From the NCBI GenBank assembly GCA_025504975.1, contig JANUWI010000008.1:496001-560000 (forward strand): DNA of 64,000 nucleotides, read 5' to 3'. The notes under the pieces were generated by a model, which did no database searches, was not told the DNA's origin, and saw only the letters and a list, made by a program, of their open reading frames with translations. Of the stretch, positions 1 to 12,281 are shown one piece after another (within the stretch, counting starts at the first letter, position 1; each line of letters starts with the position of its first letter). A program made the translations under genes and the position numbers. The DNA comes from Plenodomus lindquistii. Lineage: Eukaryota > Ascomycota > Dothideomycetes > Pleosporales > Leptosphaeriaceae.

Positions 1-1658
1 TCACACAGGATGCCAACAAGGCATCCGAATCTGAGCAGAAAATGACTCTGCTTGAGGGTGTCCGACTATACCCCAAGGCCATCGCATGGTCCGTTCTACT
101 CTCCGCCGCCATCATCATGGAGGGCTTCGACAAAGTCCTCATCGCCAACCTGATCGCCGTCCCCGCCTTCAAGGAGAATTTCGGCTCGCAGCTGGCAGAC
201 GGATCCTACGAGATCACGGCAGCATGGCAATCCGGTCTTTCCAACGCAGCCTTCGTTGGTGAATTCTGCGGTCTCCTCCTCAACGGTATCGTTGCCGACA
301 AAATCGGTTACAAGAAGACTATGATCGGTGCCCTTTTCATGGTCAATCTCTTCATCTTCATCGTCTTCTTCTCCCAGAACCTCACCATGCTCCTCTGCGG
401 TCTCATCCTCTGCGGTGTTCCATGGGGTGTCTTTCAAACGCTCACCTGCACATACGCCGCGGAAGTCGTCCCCGTCCCACTCCGCCCGATTCTCACAACC
501 TATGTCAATCTCTGCTGGGTCATTGGTCAATTCCTCGCCTCAGGAGTACTCAAAGGTGTATCCGAGCGTCCAGACCAGTGGGCATACCGCATTCCTTATG
601 CTCTGCAATGGATGTGGCCCATCCCATTGATGATTGGTATCTCCTTCGCTCCTGAATCACCATGGTGGCTTGTGCGCAAGGATCGCGAGGAGGACGCAAA
701 GAAGATGCTCATGCGTCTTACATCGCCCGAGAAGCACCCCGACTTCAACGCTGACGAGACCATTGCCATGGTATGTTCCCTTTGCCTTCCCAACTTTTCT
801 CGCCACATCAAATGCTAACACCAATACTAGATGCGCCACACCAACGAACTCGAAAAGTCCGTCTCCGCAGGAACATCCTACCTCGACTGCTTCCGCGGCA
901 CCGATCTCCGCCGTACCGAAATCGCCGCCATGACCTGGTTCACGCAAGCCTTCTGCGGCGCCTCCCTCATCGGCTACTCAACCTACTTCTTCCAGCAAGC
1001 CGGTCTCTCCGACTCAGACGCCTTCTCCATGTCCCTCGGCCAATACGCCATTGGAGCCGTCGGTGTCTTCATGGCCTGGGCACTCATTCCCCGCGTCGGC
1101 CGTCGAACCCTCTACGTCTGCGGCGACATGGCCATGGTCGTGCTCCTCTGCATCATCGGTGGTCTCGGCGTCGCCAACAAAAACGGCAACGTCGGCATGC
1201 AATGGGGAATCGGCGCTATGCTCCTCGTCCTCGCATGCGTGTACAACGTCACCGTCGGACCCGTCTGCTACGCCATCGTCGCTGAAATCCCATCCACACG
1301 TCTCCGCCAGAAGACTGTCGTGCTGGCCCGCAACTTCTACAACATGGCCAGTATCGTCGGTAACGTTCTGACTCCTAGGATGTTGAACCCTGGGGCCTGG
1401 AACTGGGGCGCTAAGAGCGGTTTCTTCTATGCTGGAACTTGCTTTTGCTGCTTCTTGTGGGCGTATTTCCGACTGCCTGAGGCAAAGGGCCGCACGTATG
1501 CTGAGCTGGATGTTTTGTTTGAGCAGCGCGTTTCTGCGAGACACTTCTCTAGCACTACGGTGCAGCAGTTTCATGCTAGTGATAGTGAGAGCGAGGTGGG
1601 TGAGAAGAAGGGGGCTGCTGCTCATCTTGAGCAGGTCAACTCCAAGGTTTCGGTGTGA
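1..1658 (+). CDS. MFS sugar/H+ symporter, maltose-permease type (5' end outside window)
   Basis: The reading frame is already open at base 3 and runs into ATG 42, so the true start lies upstream of the window. Exons are ..770 and 831-1658. The 60-nt intron has a GTATGT donor, a GCTAACA branch and a TAG acceptor, and joins in phase 0. The product is a plasma-membrane sugar porter of the major facilitator superfamily. It has many hydrophobic helices, the PESPWWL motif after helix 6, and the loop motif around ADKIGYKK. The stretch IIMEGFDKVLIANLIAVPAF is typical of fungal alpha-glucoside/maltose permeases (MAL family) rather than of simple hexose carriers. The C-terminal tail is hydrophilic and Ser/Glu rich. 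It is convergent with a Zn2Cys6 regulator 295 bp away. Family assignment is firm; the maltose/alpha-glucoside substrate is an inference from sequence type. Confidence 0.9.
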
Positions 1659-1953
1659 GATGCTTCTTCCTAGGAAGAAGAAGCTTTACGGATCATGATT
1701 TATGGATAGCAATTTGTATATAGTTAAATAGCTTTCTCATCTTACTTAGCTAACTCTCGTCTCAATGTTTTAGACTTTTAATGTTCGCACCATATCGATC
1801 TTGTTTGACATTTATTCGCAATTCTGATCTACAAGCGCATATTTCTCTTGGAATTTTGACTTTCGCCACACATCTTCACATGTTCGTATGCATAACAGGG
1901 TAGTAGCGAAATTACAGGGCTATGTACAAAGCAAGAATCACTGTGCATGCACG

Positions 1954-3723
1954 CTAATGCTCCCTAACCTTCGCCATGGTTAGCCGCTGCGAGATGTGAT
2001 TCCAAGTCGCCAGCTGCCCCGCCCTCGCCTCCGCACGCGGCACCTCAATGTTAGGCCCCAGCCCATCCGCTAGCTCTTCCAGCCCCGATGCAGTCTTTGA
2101 TTGCGTGACTTGATGCCATGGGTCATTTCCGCCGGGACTCTGCAGATCAAGCGGGAGGTTTGGCGAGCTTGCGTTGCTGACTGCGCCGGGGAACATGGTG
2201 TGCAGGCGTTCGAGCTTACCCATTAGGATGCCGCGCCGCGTGAGGTCGAGTTGGGGCAGAAGAAGCACGAAGTCGAGGATGAAGAGGAAGTCGTCTATTC
2301 GTAGGGCTGTTTCGTCGAGAGTTGCGGCTGGGACGTGGATGAGTACGTCGGCGATTGTGTCGGTGATTTCGAAGAGCTTTTGCGTGATGCTGCTGCCGTG
2401 GACCTCGATGTCCTGCCGCGACATGCTCCGTAACTGTTGTCGTAGGGTTTGTGATAGGCGGATGGGAAATAGCAACGAGAGACACTCTTTCGACGATTTT
2501 GAAGAGAGAAGCGTCTGACCCATTGCGAGACGCCAGACGAGCGTACGAAGCCATTCGCGGGTGATTGTCAGATCTGCTCGCTGCATCATCGACAAACCGG
2601 CGAGATCTCGAGCGTCAGCTTCGGGATCACCTTCCAATTCGCGAGATTTTGCTTCAACCCAAGTACTTGTTACGGTGCCACCCTGTGAGTCAAGCCAGCT
2701 GCTGAGAAAATCCGTGTCCAGCATCCGGAACAGTTTGATGATCTGATTGAAACCCTCGTGCACTTGGAGCGGAATCGTGGGATCATCTTCGGGTAACGTG
2801 TACAGTGGTGGTAGTATCGCTCTCCGGTAGTCCAGAATAGCCAAAAAACGCTCATGAATATACGCCTGCCAGTACAATCGTTGTCGCCTTGATCTCTCAG
2901 GAGCTGAGAGCTGAGCCGCGTCTTCCGCATTGTCGATTCGTAGCAGTTGAATTATGGATATTGCATCCCGCATGTAGAAGAACGCAGCGTCGCTTCCTTG
3001 CAAACTCATTAGACAGTTGTGTATGAAGATGGATTGCATCGCGCGCATGACTGAGAACTGGAAGTGCCTGTGCGCTCGTCTCATGCTGTCGATGGAGTAG
3101 TCCATGAGATCTTCAATCATCTGCACAATTTCTTCCGTTCTTTGGTCTCCGTAGCGAGTCAAATTCAGCGTACATGCGCCAAAAGCATAGATGAAAGAAC
3201 GGACATCCTGATCAGTGTCCATGACGTGGATGTACTGCCGGAGCTCATTTTCAGAGATGACCGGCTGCACCGGATACACGCCTTCCATATAGTCTGGAAT
3301 CAAGTCCAGGAAGAAGGACTTGTTGTATTGACTTGGGAATGGCGATATTGGAGATGCTATATTGTGTTAGCGAATATCCTCAAGGCTTGATGCCGATGCA
3401 TGCAAAGGTGACATACTAGCATCGCTGTTATGGCGTTCGATAGTTGGTGAGATACTGCCGTATGGCACCTGAAACCCCACCTGCCCTGCATTCGCAGGCA
3501 GTATCGGCGGCGATATCGCAGCAGCCTGATAAGTCTGCTTCCTGAACTCCGAGATAATATGCCCGCGTTTCCCCTGTGATCTATGTTTGCCGGACGGTGA
3601 ATAAATGCATCGCAAGCCGAGATGCGCACACTGCTGGCAGCACTCCTGGCCGTTGCATTTCACCTTCCTCCTTTTGCAGGCGTCGCACGCCTTGGAGACT
3701 CTTTTCTGAACAGGCTGATCCAT
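1954..3723 (-). CDS. Zn2Cys6 transcription factor (MAL-activator/AmyR-like)
   Basis: Two exons, 3723-3417 and 3356-1954. The 60-nt intron (GTATGT donor, GCTAACA branch, ATAG acceptor) joins in phase 1 to give 569 aa. The N-terminal binuclear zinc cluster has cysteines 13, 16, 23, 29, 32 and 39 (spacing 2-6-5-2-6) with the basic run KRRKVK, followed by a basic linker containing GKHRSQGKRG. The rest is a helical fungal regulatory middle region beginning around SENELRQYIHVMDTD. This architecture is common in regulators found next to fungal sugar transporters, and here the gene faces a maltose-type transporter tail to tail. A role in sugar uptake control is therefore likely, but its targets are not shown by the sequence. 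It could equally be an unrelated C6 factor. Confidence 0.88.
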
Positions 3724-5318
3724 TGTAACGGGTCATGATGTGGTAGTGGTGTCTTTGTACAGTCAGGCCTGCTGGTCAGCAGATCCGGGGGCGGCATGGC
3801 GGTTAGACGAAATGCGGAGGTGCACTAGCGTCGGGGCCAACAGCCCTCGCTTGCAGGAGTGTCTGGGACCACTGGCGGAAGAGGCAGGCACATATGGCTT
3901 GAGAGTCGGAGCGGGCTAGGTACATGGTAGTTCATGCACCCCAATGGCTTTTCTTGAATTCTGGATGACACTGAGTGATTCTGACCTGCGATCTGGGTTG
4001 GGCTTCGCAGTAGGACGCCGCCGAGAGGGACAACGCCACGATCCTGCTCGAACTTGTGGCTTCAGCTTTGATTGTACATAGTACTCAAGTCAAGCATGTG
4101 AAGGAACTAGCACCAGTGGACCCAGGAACCGAGTCAAATGTACAGACCTTCCATATCCGAACGGTCGTCGTTCTAGGGCTTCTAGTCCATTTTTTTTTCG
4201 CCCCTTGCATAGATGCAGCAGCCCTGATCCTTCGCCCCAGTCAGTGCTGCAACGCCGTCACATCACCACCACGAATAACGAATGAGGAATGACACTCGCA
4301 GAACAAGACCCACATTGGGTCCCGTTGCCAAGTTCAAGCTGACGTTCCAGAAGCATTGTCTTACAAGCAACCAACACAAGCTAGTCCGTATTGCGTGCAT
4401 ATACAAAAGCTTAATGATCCTTACCTCCCGCTGGGTTGATCCATCCTACACATGGCACGATGATGCCTCAGGCACAGCACAGACTGGTCCCGCTCATTTT
4501 CTGTGATGAAGACACGAGGCTTGCAATCTCGAGAGTTTCTTCGTTTACCACGTACCAGGTTCGGCGAAGGCCGGCGGGCTATTAGCTCGTACTATGGGAC
4601 GGACGGCAAGGGGACTAACGGTCGGAGCGCCTTTCACTGATGTGAAGCGGTGCTACGTCGGGGGTATTGTGGCAGACGTGGCTGAACATGGGAGGTGCTT
4701 AAAGTTCTTGACGGATGCAAGCTTCCTATGACGATAACACCAGTAGAACAGTCCTTTGGCGTCTTGACAGTGTAGTCGGCATTGTTAGTGGCTGTGGAAG
4801 TTGGCTTATAATAGGACAATGACCACTGTGAGTCACTTTGTGTCTATTCATGTCTGAGATGAAGGGTCATGGGGAATGTCACAGCGCTAGCAGATACGGT
4901 CGGAGAGTTCACGCTCATAACGGGTGGTGCGGTTCTTGAAATAGATCGCAAGTAGTTTACCTGAGTGCTCGTCAACGACATTACCACAAGCCAAGATTGA
5001 GTAGTATTTACACATGAAAGAAATGAATACAATCACTAGTTTAAAGCCGATGATGGCCACTGTTCCCGCAAAAAGCGCGAACCAGGCGTGTGGCCACTAA
5101 TGCAGGTCGACAGCTTGCTCAAGCCTTGCTCAAGCGAGTACAGAGTACATGATCCCAACCACATTATCGCTGCAAAATGCACTAGTATTAAACCCACCAA
5201 CCCTGCTCTGAGCCAGCCATGCTTCGCTTGCGTGCTCCCGTACTCATCACTATCCCCCGCGTCTGATAGGTCGTATCCAACGCAGTCGAACAAGCCTTCC
5301 ACATTGCATACGTGCCAC
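3724..5318. other. Intergenic, no gene recognised
   Basis: About 1.6 kb holding the upstream region of the Zn2Cys6 gene and the 3' flank of the next gene. All open frames here are short, lack family resemblance and have no convincing splice partners. No RNA gene or repeat was seen. Confidence 0.6.
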
Positions 5319-6368
5319 CTACAGCCGTCCATAGAGGCCCTCCTGCTCAGCCTGCTCACGAGCTTGAATATATTCGTACTTCAAGCGAGCAGCCTTCAGC
5401 TCAGCCTCGGCGACCTCTAACTCAGCTGCCAGGCGCTGAACGGCCAGCGGTTCACTCGAGTCATCGACTTCCTGCATGTACTCAGGCTGGGTAGCACGCG
5501 GAGCCGGAGTCATGGAGTAGTGAGAAGAGCTTGGAGGATAAACCGGAGGAGCATCCGCAGCATTGGAGGAATCCTCGCCATCTGATGCGATGACCCTACG
5601 CTCGCGACGACGACGGTTGTGGCTGGCTTCACGGTGGTTGGAGCGGTTGCTAAAGATGGACGTGCCACGGTCTTCGGACTGCTGTCTCTTGAAGCCCTTC
5701 TCAATACGAACGAAACCACCGTCGGCGGCACGGCGGAGGCGAGCCTCTGTTGTCAGTTAGCACGATGTTCGCACATGTTACATACGTGACTTACTCTTGC
5801 GGCGCTTAGATGACTCCTGGATGCGGGCTTCGTAGACTTCATGACGTCCGCGCTTTGAAGCACCTCGAGGCATGTCCGGCTCGACCAACTCCTCAAAGTA
5901 CGAGTCGGTCGATGAATCTTCAGAGATGACTTGCACCGGGTTGGCCAGCCTCTCCTTGCGACCGGGGTTCTCCACGTCCAGCCGGAGCTCCTTGATGTCG
6001 GTGAGGCGGGCCCAAGGGTGCTTCTCATCATGCTTTGCAACCTTCTCGTACAGTTCCCGGTGGAAGGTGGCAAGATCCCAGTTCGAGAGACGCTGGATTG
6101 TCTTGAGGTCCTTGAGGAACTGGACACCCCAGTTGCGCGGATTGTTCTCCGTCTTGTTCTGCAATCTCATTAGCCAATGGCACAACACGTCACAACACTT
6201 ACGACATACCTTGATGTGATCACGGCGGTCGGTATCCCACTGGCGCATGCGAATATCCTCGGGAATGATATCGACGACATCATTGACCCCGTAGGCCTGG
6301 GCCAAGGCGGGGAGCATGCACTCGATCAAGTCCTTGGTCTCCGCGTTGAGTGTGTCATAACGACCCAT
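5319..6368 (-). CDS. Hypothetical protein with basic middle and C-terminal coiled coil
   Basis: Three exons: 6368-6210, 6158-5795 and 5746-5319, giving 316 aa. The start is ATG 6368 (MGRYDTLNAE); the frame stays open upstream only through a TTG. Intron 1 is 51 nt, a multiple of three without a stop, so an ORF finder reads through it; its GTATGT donor, GGCTAATG branch and TTGCAG end argue that it is spliced. Intron 2 is 48 nt with GTAAGT and CTAAC. The N-terminal 120 residues look globular and helical, and an acidic stretch (SEDSSTDSYFEE) follows. Next comes a very basic Arg/Lys segment (SSKRRK, NRRRRERR) typical of nuclear proteins. A predicted coiled coil ends the protein (roughly residues 275-310, Glu/Ala/Lys rich). 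I do not recognise the family. Nuclear location is an inference from composition. Confidence 0.75.
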
Positions 6369-7507
6369 TGCGACGGCAGGAAATTGAAGAGAGAGAAGGG
6401 CAAGGCTTGTATGATCGCTGTTAGACAAGGATTAGCAATGTTTCGACGAGAAGCGGGGTCAGAGTCGGGGTGGCGCTATCGCAAAATGAAAGTGCGTCGC
6501 GAGCGGGAATCGCCGCGTAGATTGAAGCTCTCACCTCGACTTCGAGGGCAAAGTGAGGTGCGCTTACCGAGACGCAAGAGTGCGTGATGGCCTGATCTCA
6601 AGCGCGAATCGAAACGAGTGTGGGTGCAGGGTTGGAGAGTCAGTGTGATGGTTGAGGTTGCTGTAGGTATATATACTGTGAGAGCTTGGTCTGTGCCGAA
6701 AGCGGGGAGCCCTAGATCATTGAGGCCTCATGCACCAGTAAAAGAAGACGCTTTTAGTGGGGTGCGAGTGAAAGGTGCGGTTTCCAGGGCGCAGTGTTGC
6801 GCGTTTGTGTGGTGGAGGAATGGTGCTAGCCTTTAAAAGTGGCCGATCGAGGAACCTTTTGCCACACGCCTCGATTGATAAGGTGAGATTCACCTTGCAC
6901 CTTGAAAAATTGCAGTAAGACTCTGCAGGAAAGAGGATAAAGGATAAGGTCAAGCGTGGTGGCGACTAGGAGTCTTATTTTGGAGCGAGGCCAGGACGTG
7001 TGCGGTGAGAGAAAAGGCTCGCTGCCGCTGACTTTACCTGCTGATCCAAAAATGACACCGACAAACTATTAATGTCACCTGCTTGAAATGAGTGACCAGT
7101 CTCGAATATACTCTTGAGAGGACTTGATGTCTTCCACCCTTGAAGCCATGTGAAGAAAAGTGTCAAGACGATTGCACGTTGCGTCAGATTTGAAGACCAT
7201 CATCGCAAACATCTAAACAAGTTTTCAAAGAGTCTCTTCATTTTTTATAGAACAAGACGAGGTCAGAAAGTCGCTATTTGGAGATGCAAAAGGTATGGAG
7301 GGGATGCGAAGTCGAAGACGACGTTTCCCTCGGCACAACTTTCTCTCCGCAACATCTCGCTTCCACTTTCCTTCCTTGATCTTCCACCTACCAACCATCC
7401 TTTAGCCTACCACATCGAGGACCAAACTTGAACTAAATGTGACCATCAACTTGAACCAAAACGAGCAAAAACAAGCAAAAAGGAGAAACACAGCACCCCA
7501 GAAAGAA
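6369..7507. promoter_or_regulatory. Divergent intergenic region, putative bidirectional promoter
   Basis: About 1.1 kb between two genes transcribed away from each other. It should hold both promoters and leaders. It includes CT-rich DNA just before 7400, as is usual in fungal 5' leaders. No gene, tRNA or repeat was recognised. Confidence 0.45.
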
Positions 7508-8344
7508 ATGGCAACAACCAAACGCCCCCGTTCCCCCTCCCCCAACCCCCCAACCCCCATATACCGCAGCCCCCCCATCCACGAACAAACCTCCACCTTC
7601 ATCGGCGCATTTTCCCCACACCTCCCCCCAAAAACCCTCCAAAACATCCCAGACTTCCGTACCGCCACCCACAAAATCGCCGCCTGGCGCCGACCCTCGC
7701 GCCAAAAATCACTAACCCCAGCCTCTAAACCGCTCTACGACGAAGGCCACGACGACGACGGGGAGTCCTGGGCTGGAAAACGTCTAGCAAATGTCCTACG
7801 CGACACGCAAACTGAAGGCACAGTGGTGGTAGCACGCTGGTACGGCGGCCAGAACATTGGTCCTATTCGCTTCACGCATATGGAAACGTGCGCGAAAGAA
7901 GCAATTCTGAATTACAAAACTGCTACCACCGCGTTCGAAGAATCTGCACATGCCAAGAGGCAGAAAGTAGAAGATGAGGCTAGTCGAAGAGAGTTGATTA
8001 AGAATCTGCAAGAGCGCGATTACAATATTTTTGCGCTGAGGACGTTGTTAGCGCAGAAAAAGGCAAAGTTGGAGGGGGAGGGGGCGGCGCCATTGACACC
8101 GCAGAGAGCGGCGCAGGCGTATGAGAAGATGGGACTGGAGGCGTTGAGGAGGGTGGATAAGGCGAGGGATGCGACGATTGCGTTTGTGTTGAAGCAGATT
8201 GATAGGGTGGATGAGGAGTTGAAACTTTTGGAGGATGGGGAGGGTCGGGGGGAGGGGGTGGGGGATGGGATGGGAGGAGGTGGGGAGGTTAAAGATGAGA
8301 AGGATCAAGAGGGAGGTGAGGAGGAAGTAAAGAATCCAAGATGA
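7508..8344 (+). CDS. IMPACT-family (UPF0029) domain protein
   Basis: A single exon of 278 aa. I chose ATG 7508 (MATTKRPRSPSP); the frame extends upstream only through a GTG. The domain starts near residue 28 with STFIGAFSP, continues with FRTATHKIAAWR and GESWAGKRLANVL, and ends with the hallmark VVVARWYGGQNIGPIRF. This is the IMPACT/YigZ N-terminal fold. The RWD domain found in the Gcn2 regulator IMPACT/Yih1 is absent, so this is the short form seen in many ascomycetes. After the domain comes a long Lys/Glu-rich helical region and a low-complexity Gly/Glu tail (residues about 250-278). A role in translation control or protein quality control can only be guessed from the family. Confidence 0.88.
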   Translation: MATTKRPRSPSPNPPTPIYRSPPIHEQTSTFIGAFSPHLPPKTLQNIPDFRTATHKIAAWRRPSRQKSLTPASKPLYDEGHDDDGESWAGKRLANVLRDTQTEGTVVVARWYGGQNIGPIRFTHMETCAKEAILNYKTATTAFEESAHAKRQKVEDEASRRELIKNLQERDYNIFALRTLLAQKKAKLEGEGAAPLTPQRAAQAYEKMGLEALRRVDKARDATIAFVLKQIDRVDEELKLLEDGEGRGEGVGDGMGGGGEVKDEKDQEGGEEEVKNPR

Positions 8345-9062
8345 TCATTGTGGACGACGGAGGTTCTAAACGTTGGTTGTTGAGCGGTTGAGAAGACGCT
8401 CAGGGATATGTGTCCAACCTAGAGGAGCAGTGTGATCTAAACGTACTCACGCTTGCGATTTCATCTAGCTGCGATCTAAGGGGTCTCTGAAGGAAGAGAT
8501 GTGTGCCTTCGACGGACGCGACGACTACGGACCGAAGCAAGCTCTGCACGATACATCTCAATCGTCTGATACTCTACCGAATCCAGGCCTCGGAGTATGG
8601 CTCAAGATAGATGTGCGCCCAAGGCAGAGCTTTGCGATTCCTGGGTGGCTAAATTATTTTGGTCGTCAGGTTCTCCCTGGGTGCAGACACCACGGGGATC
8701 GAGCTCTATAAGACGGTGACGAGCTTCACGCATAATAACGTCACACCGAGATTGAGCAGCAGAGTTCTTATCTTCGTCTAGCCATGTTCCATACGCACAG
8801 AGGGTAGTGTGAGCCTAGAACGGAGAGTGTCATGTGCCATAACTACATCCATACAAATACAGCATCAGTAGAGTAGCCACATTATCCCCCCTTTCCCCTA
8901 TCGTCGCACAAACAGAGAGTAAAAGGAAACTTTAAATCGAAGCCTGGCCATGTGAAGAAGCGCCCATATGCCAGTGCTGTCGTGCCAGCGTCTCGTAGAC
9001 GCCACAGTGATGAAGGTACAAAAGGAAGAGAAGATTGAATGTGAAATCCTGTGAGCCAGAGT
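8345..9062. other. Intergenic between convergent genes, nothing recognised
   Basis: 3' flanks of the IMPACT-domain gene and of the convergent Pam17 gene. Short open frames only, with no family resemblance, tRNA or repeat visible. Confidence 0.55.
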
Positions 9063-9858
9063 CTATTGGGACTTGATGGCGCCCTTGTACCGTCCCGTCT
9101 TGAGGTTAAACGCGCGCTGGTCCTTCAACCACCTTCGGTATCCGGCTACGCTGCTGATCTTCTCGCCGTAGTAGTCTGGAGGGGGATTTGCGAGGGATGA
9201 GGCGGTTGGGTCGACGCGGTGGCGCTTGATGCGGTTGAAGAAGGTTGTGTCTTTCTGTGGTGTACCATTAGCAATCCATCTTCATATTCCAGTCCAGGAC
9301 CATAGCCAAGGATGAAGAGGCATGACATACCCTGGTGAACTCGGCCAACACGCCCCGATACGCCAGATTGAACACCTGGTTCCCAAACACGGGCCCAACA
9401 AGCCATCCAACAGCCATCATGCCCAGCGTGCTCAGTCCCATGAGCATAAACGGGTCAAAGCCGCCCAATTGCGCAGACAGCGTCGCGTCGTAGCCATTGT
9501 TGATCATGGTGGTGAGCCCGTAGTACGTCACACCCACAGCGCCGACAATGGAACAGCCCTGCCCAATTCTCCGGCGCGTGCGGCGCAGAGCGAAGAAAGC
9601 GTCCCATGTGAGTTGCGGCGGCGGGGTGGACGCGGCGCCCGGCGCGGGCTGTGAGGGCGCCGACGATGCACTGCGGATGCTGATTCTGCTGGGGAGCGCG
9701 GTTCGTGGGGCGAAGGGCGTCGGTTGGTGTTGCTGCAGTTTGGCTGGTCGTGTGCTGGTGGAAAAGGATGATGCGGATGACGAACACGGGGCCAGGATGG
9801 CGGGTGGGAAGCGGTTGGCGAATGCCCGCGCGGGGCAAAGCGCGCTCCTCGTGAGCAT
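9063..9858 (-). CDS. PAM17: Pam17, presequence translocase-associated motor subunit
   Basis: Exons 9858-9331 and 9254-9063, with a 76-nt intron (GTATGT donor, GCTAATG branch, CACAG acceptor) joined in phase 0, give 239 aa. The N-terminus is an Arg/Ser/Ala-rich mitochondrial presequence (MLTRSALCPARAFANRF). The family core follows: LTWDAFFALRRTRRRI, a first membrane segment (about GCSIVGAVGVTYYGLTTM), GGFDPFMLMGLSTLGMMAVG as a second, then GPVFGNQVFNLAYR. The second exon gives the conserved C-terminus (FFNRIKRHRVDP ... NPPPDYYGEKISSV ... YRRWLKDQRAFN). Pam17 sits in the inner mitochondrial membrane and helps couple the TIM23 channel to the import motor. Housekeeping gene; upstream it shares about 310 bp with the 3' end of the SfnC-like gene. 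Confidence 0.95.
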
Positions 9859-10172
9859 CGTGGGATTTTTGCGTGGAGTTGGTGTGGCAAGGGTGGTGGT
9901 ATTGTGGTGGGCAGTTGGCGTATCGCGAAGTTGTGATGGATGTTTCGAGAGCTTGGCACCAGGCAGGGCGGAGAAACTGCCCCACGCGTTGCCTTCTGAC
10001 GATGGACTGACATGGTCTCATCCCGTCTCCAACCGTCAAAACATCCACATTTGCGTTACGACTCCATCAGTAATTCAACAATGTATTTGGATCCTTTGAA
10101 TCATTGTTAGGATTTTACTGTGGCTCAATGCTTGATTAACATTGTATCTGATTCATTCGTTGCATAGTAGTT

Positions 10173-11594
10173 CTAAGTGTACCACGTTGGCTCAGGTATC
10201 TCATCCACCAACTGGAATCGACCAAGCTCCCTGTTCTTGTACGCCACTGGATCATGCAGCGTGTGCGTTCTGATATCCCTCCAGAACCGATCCAGCCCGA
10301 TTTTCTGAGTGGTAGCACTGGCACCCGTCACCTCAAAGACGCCCGCCGTCACACTTAGGCCTGTGTCGGTCGTCACAACCTTGGTGCTAGCGACCCATTC
10401 CGCCAGCTCTCCACGTTCTCGAGCTGTGAGCTTTGCGCGGTTCGCAAGATCACCCCCGTATTTGGCGTACACCGAGCTGACCTCATCGCCGGCACGATCG
10501 GCAAGTGCCACAGCGGCGCGAAGGTGTGCGTGGAAGTTGCCGTAGCGTTCGAGAATGTAGAACTCGTCTGTGGCCTTCTCTTTGTTCTGGAAATTGTTAG
10601 ACATCGATTTCTTTAATGGGTGGAAGAAAAGACTCACATCGCCACCAAACGGCCATGCGCGCGTACCCTTCCTGGTGTATGCGGCCGCGGTTTCCTGTGC
10701 ACCAAGAGCGATGCCAAGGTAGAAGTTGCTGAATACCAGCTGAATGGTAGGCAAGAGAAGTGTCGCAAAAGGGATCAACAGAGCATTCGGGTCTGGCTTC
10801 TTCTCCTTATTATTCCAGCCTAATGCATCTTCCCAAGGCACCGCCACGTCAGTTATTTTGACACCGCCAGACTCTGTCAATCGCAGTCCGATATTCTTCC
10901 AATCATGATTGAATTGGATTCCAGGTTGGTCAGTCTTTGCAAACGCGAAGATGTGATGGCCTGTTCCCTCGTACACGCCCTCCAATACTGTCAAGTCAGA
11001 GATGACGCCACCCGTATTAAACCTCTTAGCGCCGTTGAACACGATCTTGTCGTCCTTTGAGGAAATAGACAAGTCGCTGTCTCTCGGGTTCACAGCACCG
11101 CCAATGAAGTAATTGTTCTCGAGGATGAGCTTTTGAATGCGGTCTGCTTGCTCTGGTGATCCAACAACGTTGGCTGTAGTAGACCAGAGGAGGTGGTAGC
11201 CGAGCAGCATGCCAATGGATCTATCTTAAATCAGTACAGGTCTTTAAGCAGGTGGAAGTACCCACCCATCAGCCTCTGCAACCTTTCGGATCACTTTGTA
11301 CCCTACACTCCAGGGTTGTTCACCACCACCGTACTTCTTGGGCCCGAGAACCTTGAGCAGGCCCGCATACTTGAGCAAAGCGACCTCTGCTCTTGGAGAC
11401 TTGTTCTCTGCGTCTCGGATCGCAGCGTCGACGGCGAGGATATCTCCTACTTCCTTAGCGCGTTGAATCCAGCCAGCCTCATCGTTTGGAATTGAAGTCC
11501 ACTTATTCTCATATGCTGAGTACACAGACGGGTCACGGTATGAGACGTCTTTGGCATTTCCATGCTGAGTGCTAGACCCATTGGTAGTTGCCAT
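10173..11594 (-). CDS. SfnC/DszC-like flavin-dependent monooxygenase (acyl-CoA dehydrogenase fold)
   Basis: Exons 11594-11266, 11220-10638 and 10586-10173 give 441 aa. Intron 1 is 45 nt; intron 2 is 51 nt, a multiple of three with no stop, but has a GTGAGT donor and a TCTAAC branch. The product matches the group containing DszC (dibenzothiophene monooxygenase) and SfnC, fungal copies of which are often named thermophilic desulfurizing enzyme. Visible elements are EADGSIGMLLGYH near the N-terminal helical domain, GGAVNPRDSDL and FNTGGVISDLTV in the beta domain, and a helical C-terminus with TGASATTQKIGLDRFWRDIR and THTLHDPVAYKNRELG. Such enzymes use FMNH2 and O2 to oxidise sulfur compounds. 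No signal, peroxisomal PTS1 or mitochondrial peptide is evident, so a cytosolic enzyme is likely. Neighbours (a transporter, an SfnG homologue, a regulator) support a sulfone role. The substrate is inferred. Confidence 0.88.
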
Positions 11595-11928
11595 GATTAT
11601 CCCTTGGGTTACCTTGTGTTCTTGCGGGATATCTGTGATCCTGTGTAATAAGTGTGCTGACCTGCAATTCGGCTACGTCAGCCACCATCTCTCTACATAT
11701 ATATAACCGTGTTCTGAATCTGAGCGACATCGCGCAATTTGACGCTCTCTCAAACTTGATGGCGTGCTATTCGCCTATGTGCTGCGCATCTTGCGGGGCT
11801 TTTATGACGAGCATGCTGGGATTCATGTCGTGCTTTACAAGACGGTAGCTTTGGTCTTTCTAGTCAGTTGCTACGCGTCGACGCCGAAGACGCCGAACGA
11901 CCGTTGATAAGACGCCCGCCGAGGCTAA

Positions 11929-11942
11929 ATTCGGGCCCGAAT
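11929..11942. promoter_or_regulatory. 14-bp perfect palindrome with CGG-N2-CCG
   Basis: ATTCGGGCCCGAAT lies about 335 bp upstream of the SfnC-like start codon. It holds inverted CGG/CCG triplets (11932-11934 and 11937-11939) two bases apart. Zn2Cys6 dimers bind paired CGG half sites, and a gene for such a factor lies in the same cluster. Binding itself is an inference. Confidence 0.35.
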
Positions 11943-12281
11943 AGTAGTTTCCAGATGTGTAAGTTGCACCATGGCACGCAGTTGTTCGAACGACACACAT
12001 GCAGGCGCAGGCTTAATGTCATAGGTCATCCAGGTTCGAGTTCGAAGTCAATGTGTGCCCGCAAATGGTATTATGTGGGGTCCAGTTACGGGCTCTGTAC
12101 GAGGAGTGAACATCACGACAAGTGTTGGAGTGGTGCACCCAAGTTGGAGGCTGGCAGTTGGAGAAGAAGAGGCCTGTCTAAACTATTTTGGGTTAGAACT
12201 TCGGAAGTTATAACCATCCGATCCAACTACAACACCACGTTCCACGTTCGTCATCGTCGACCTCGATCACATCATCGAACC

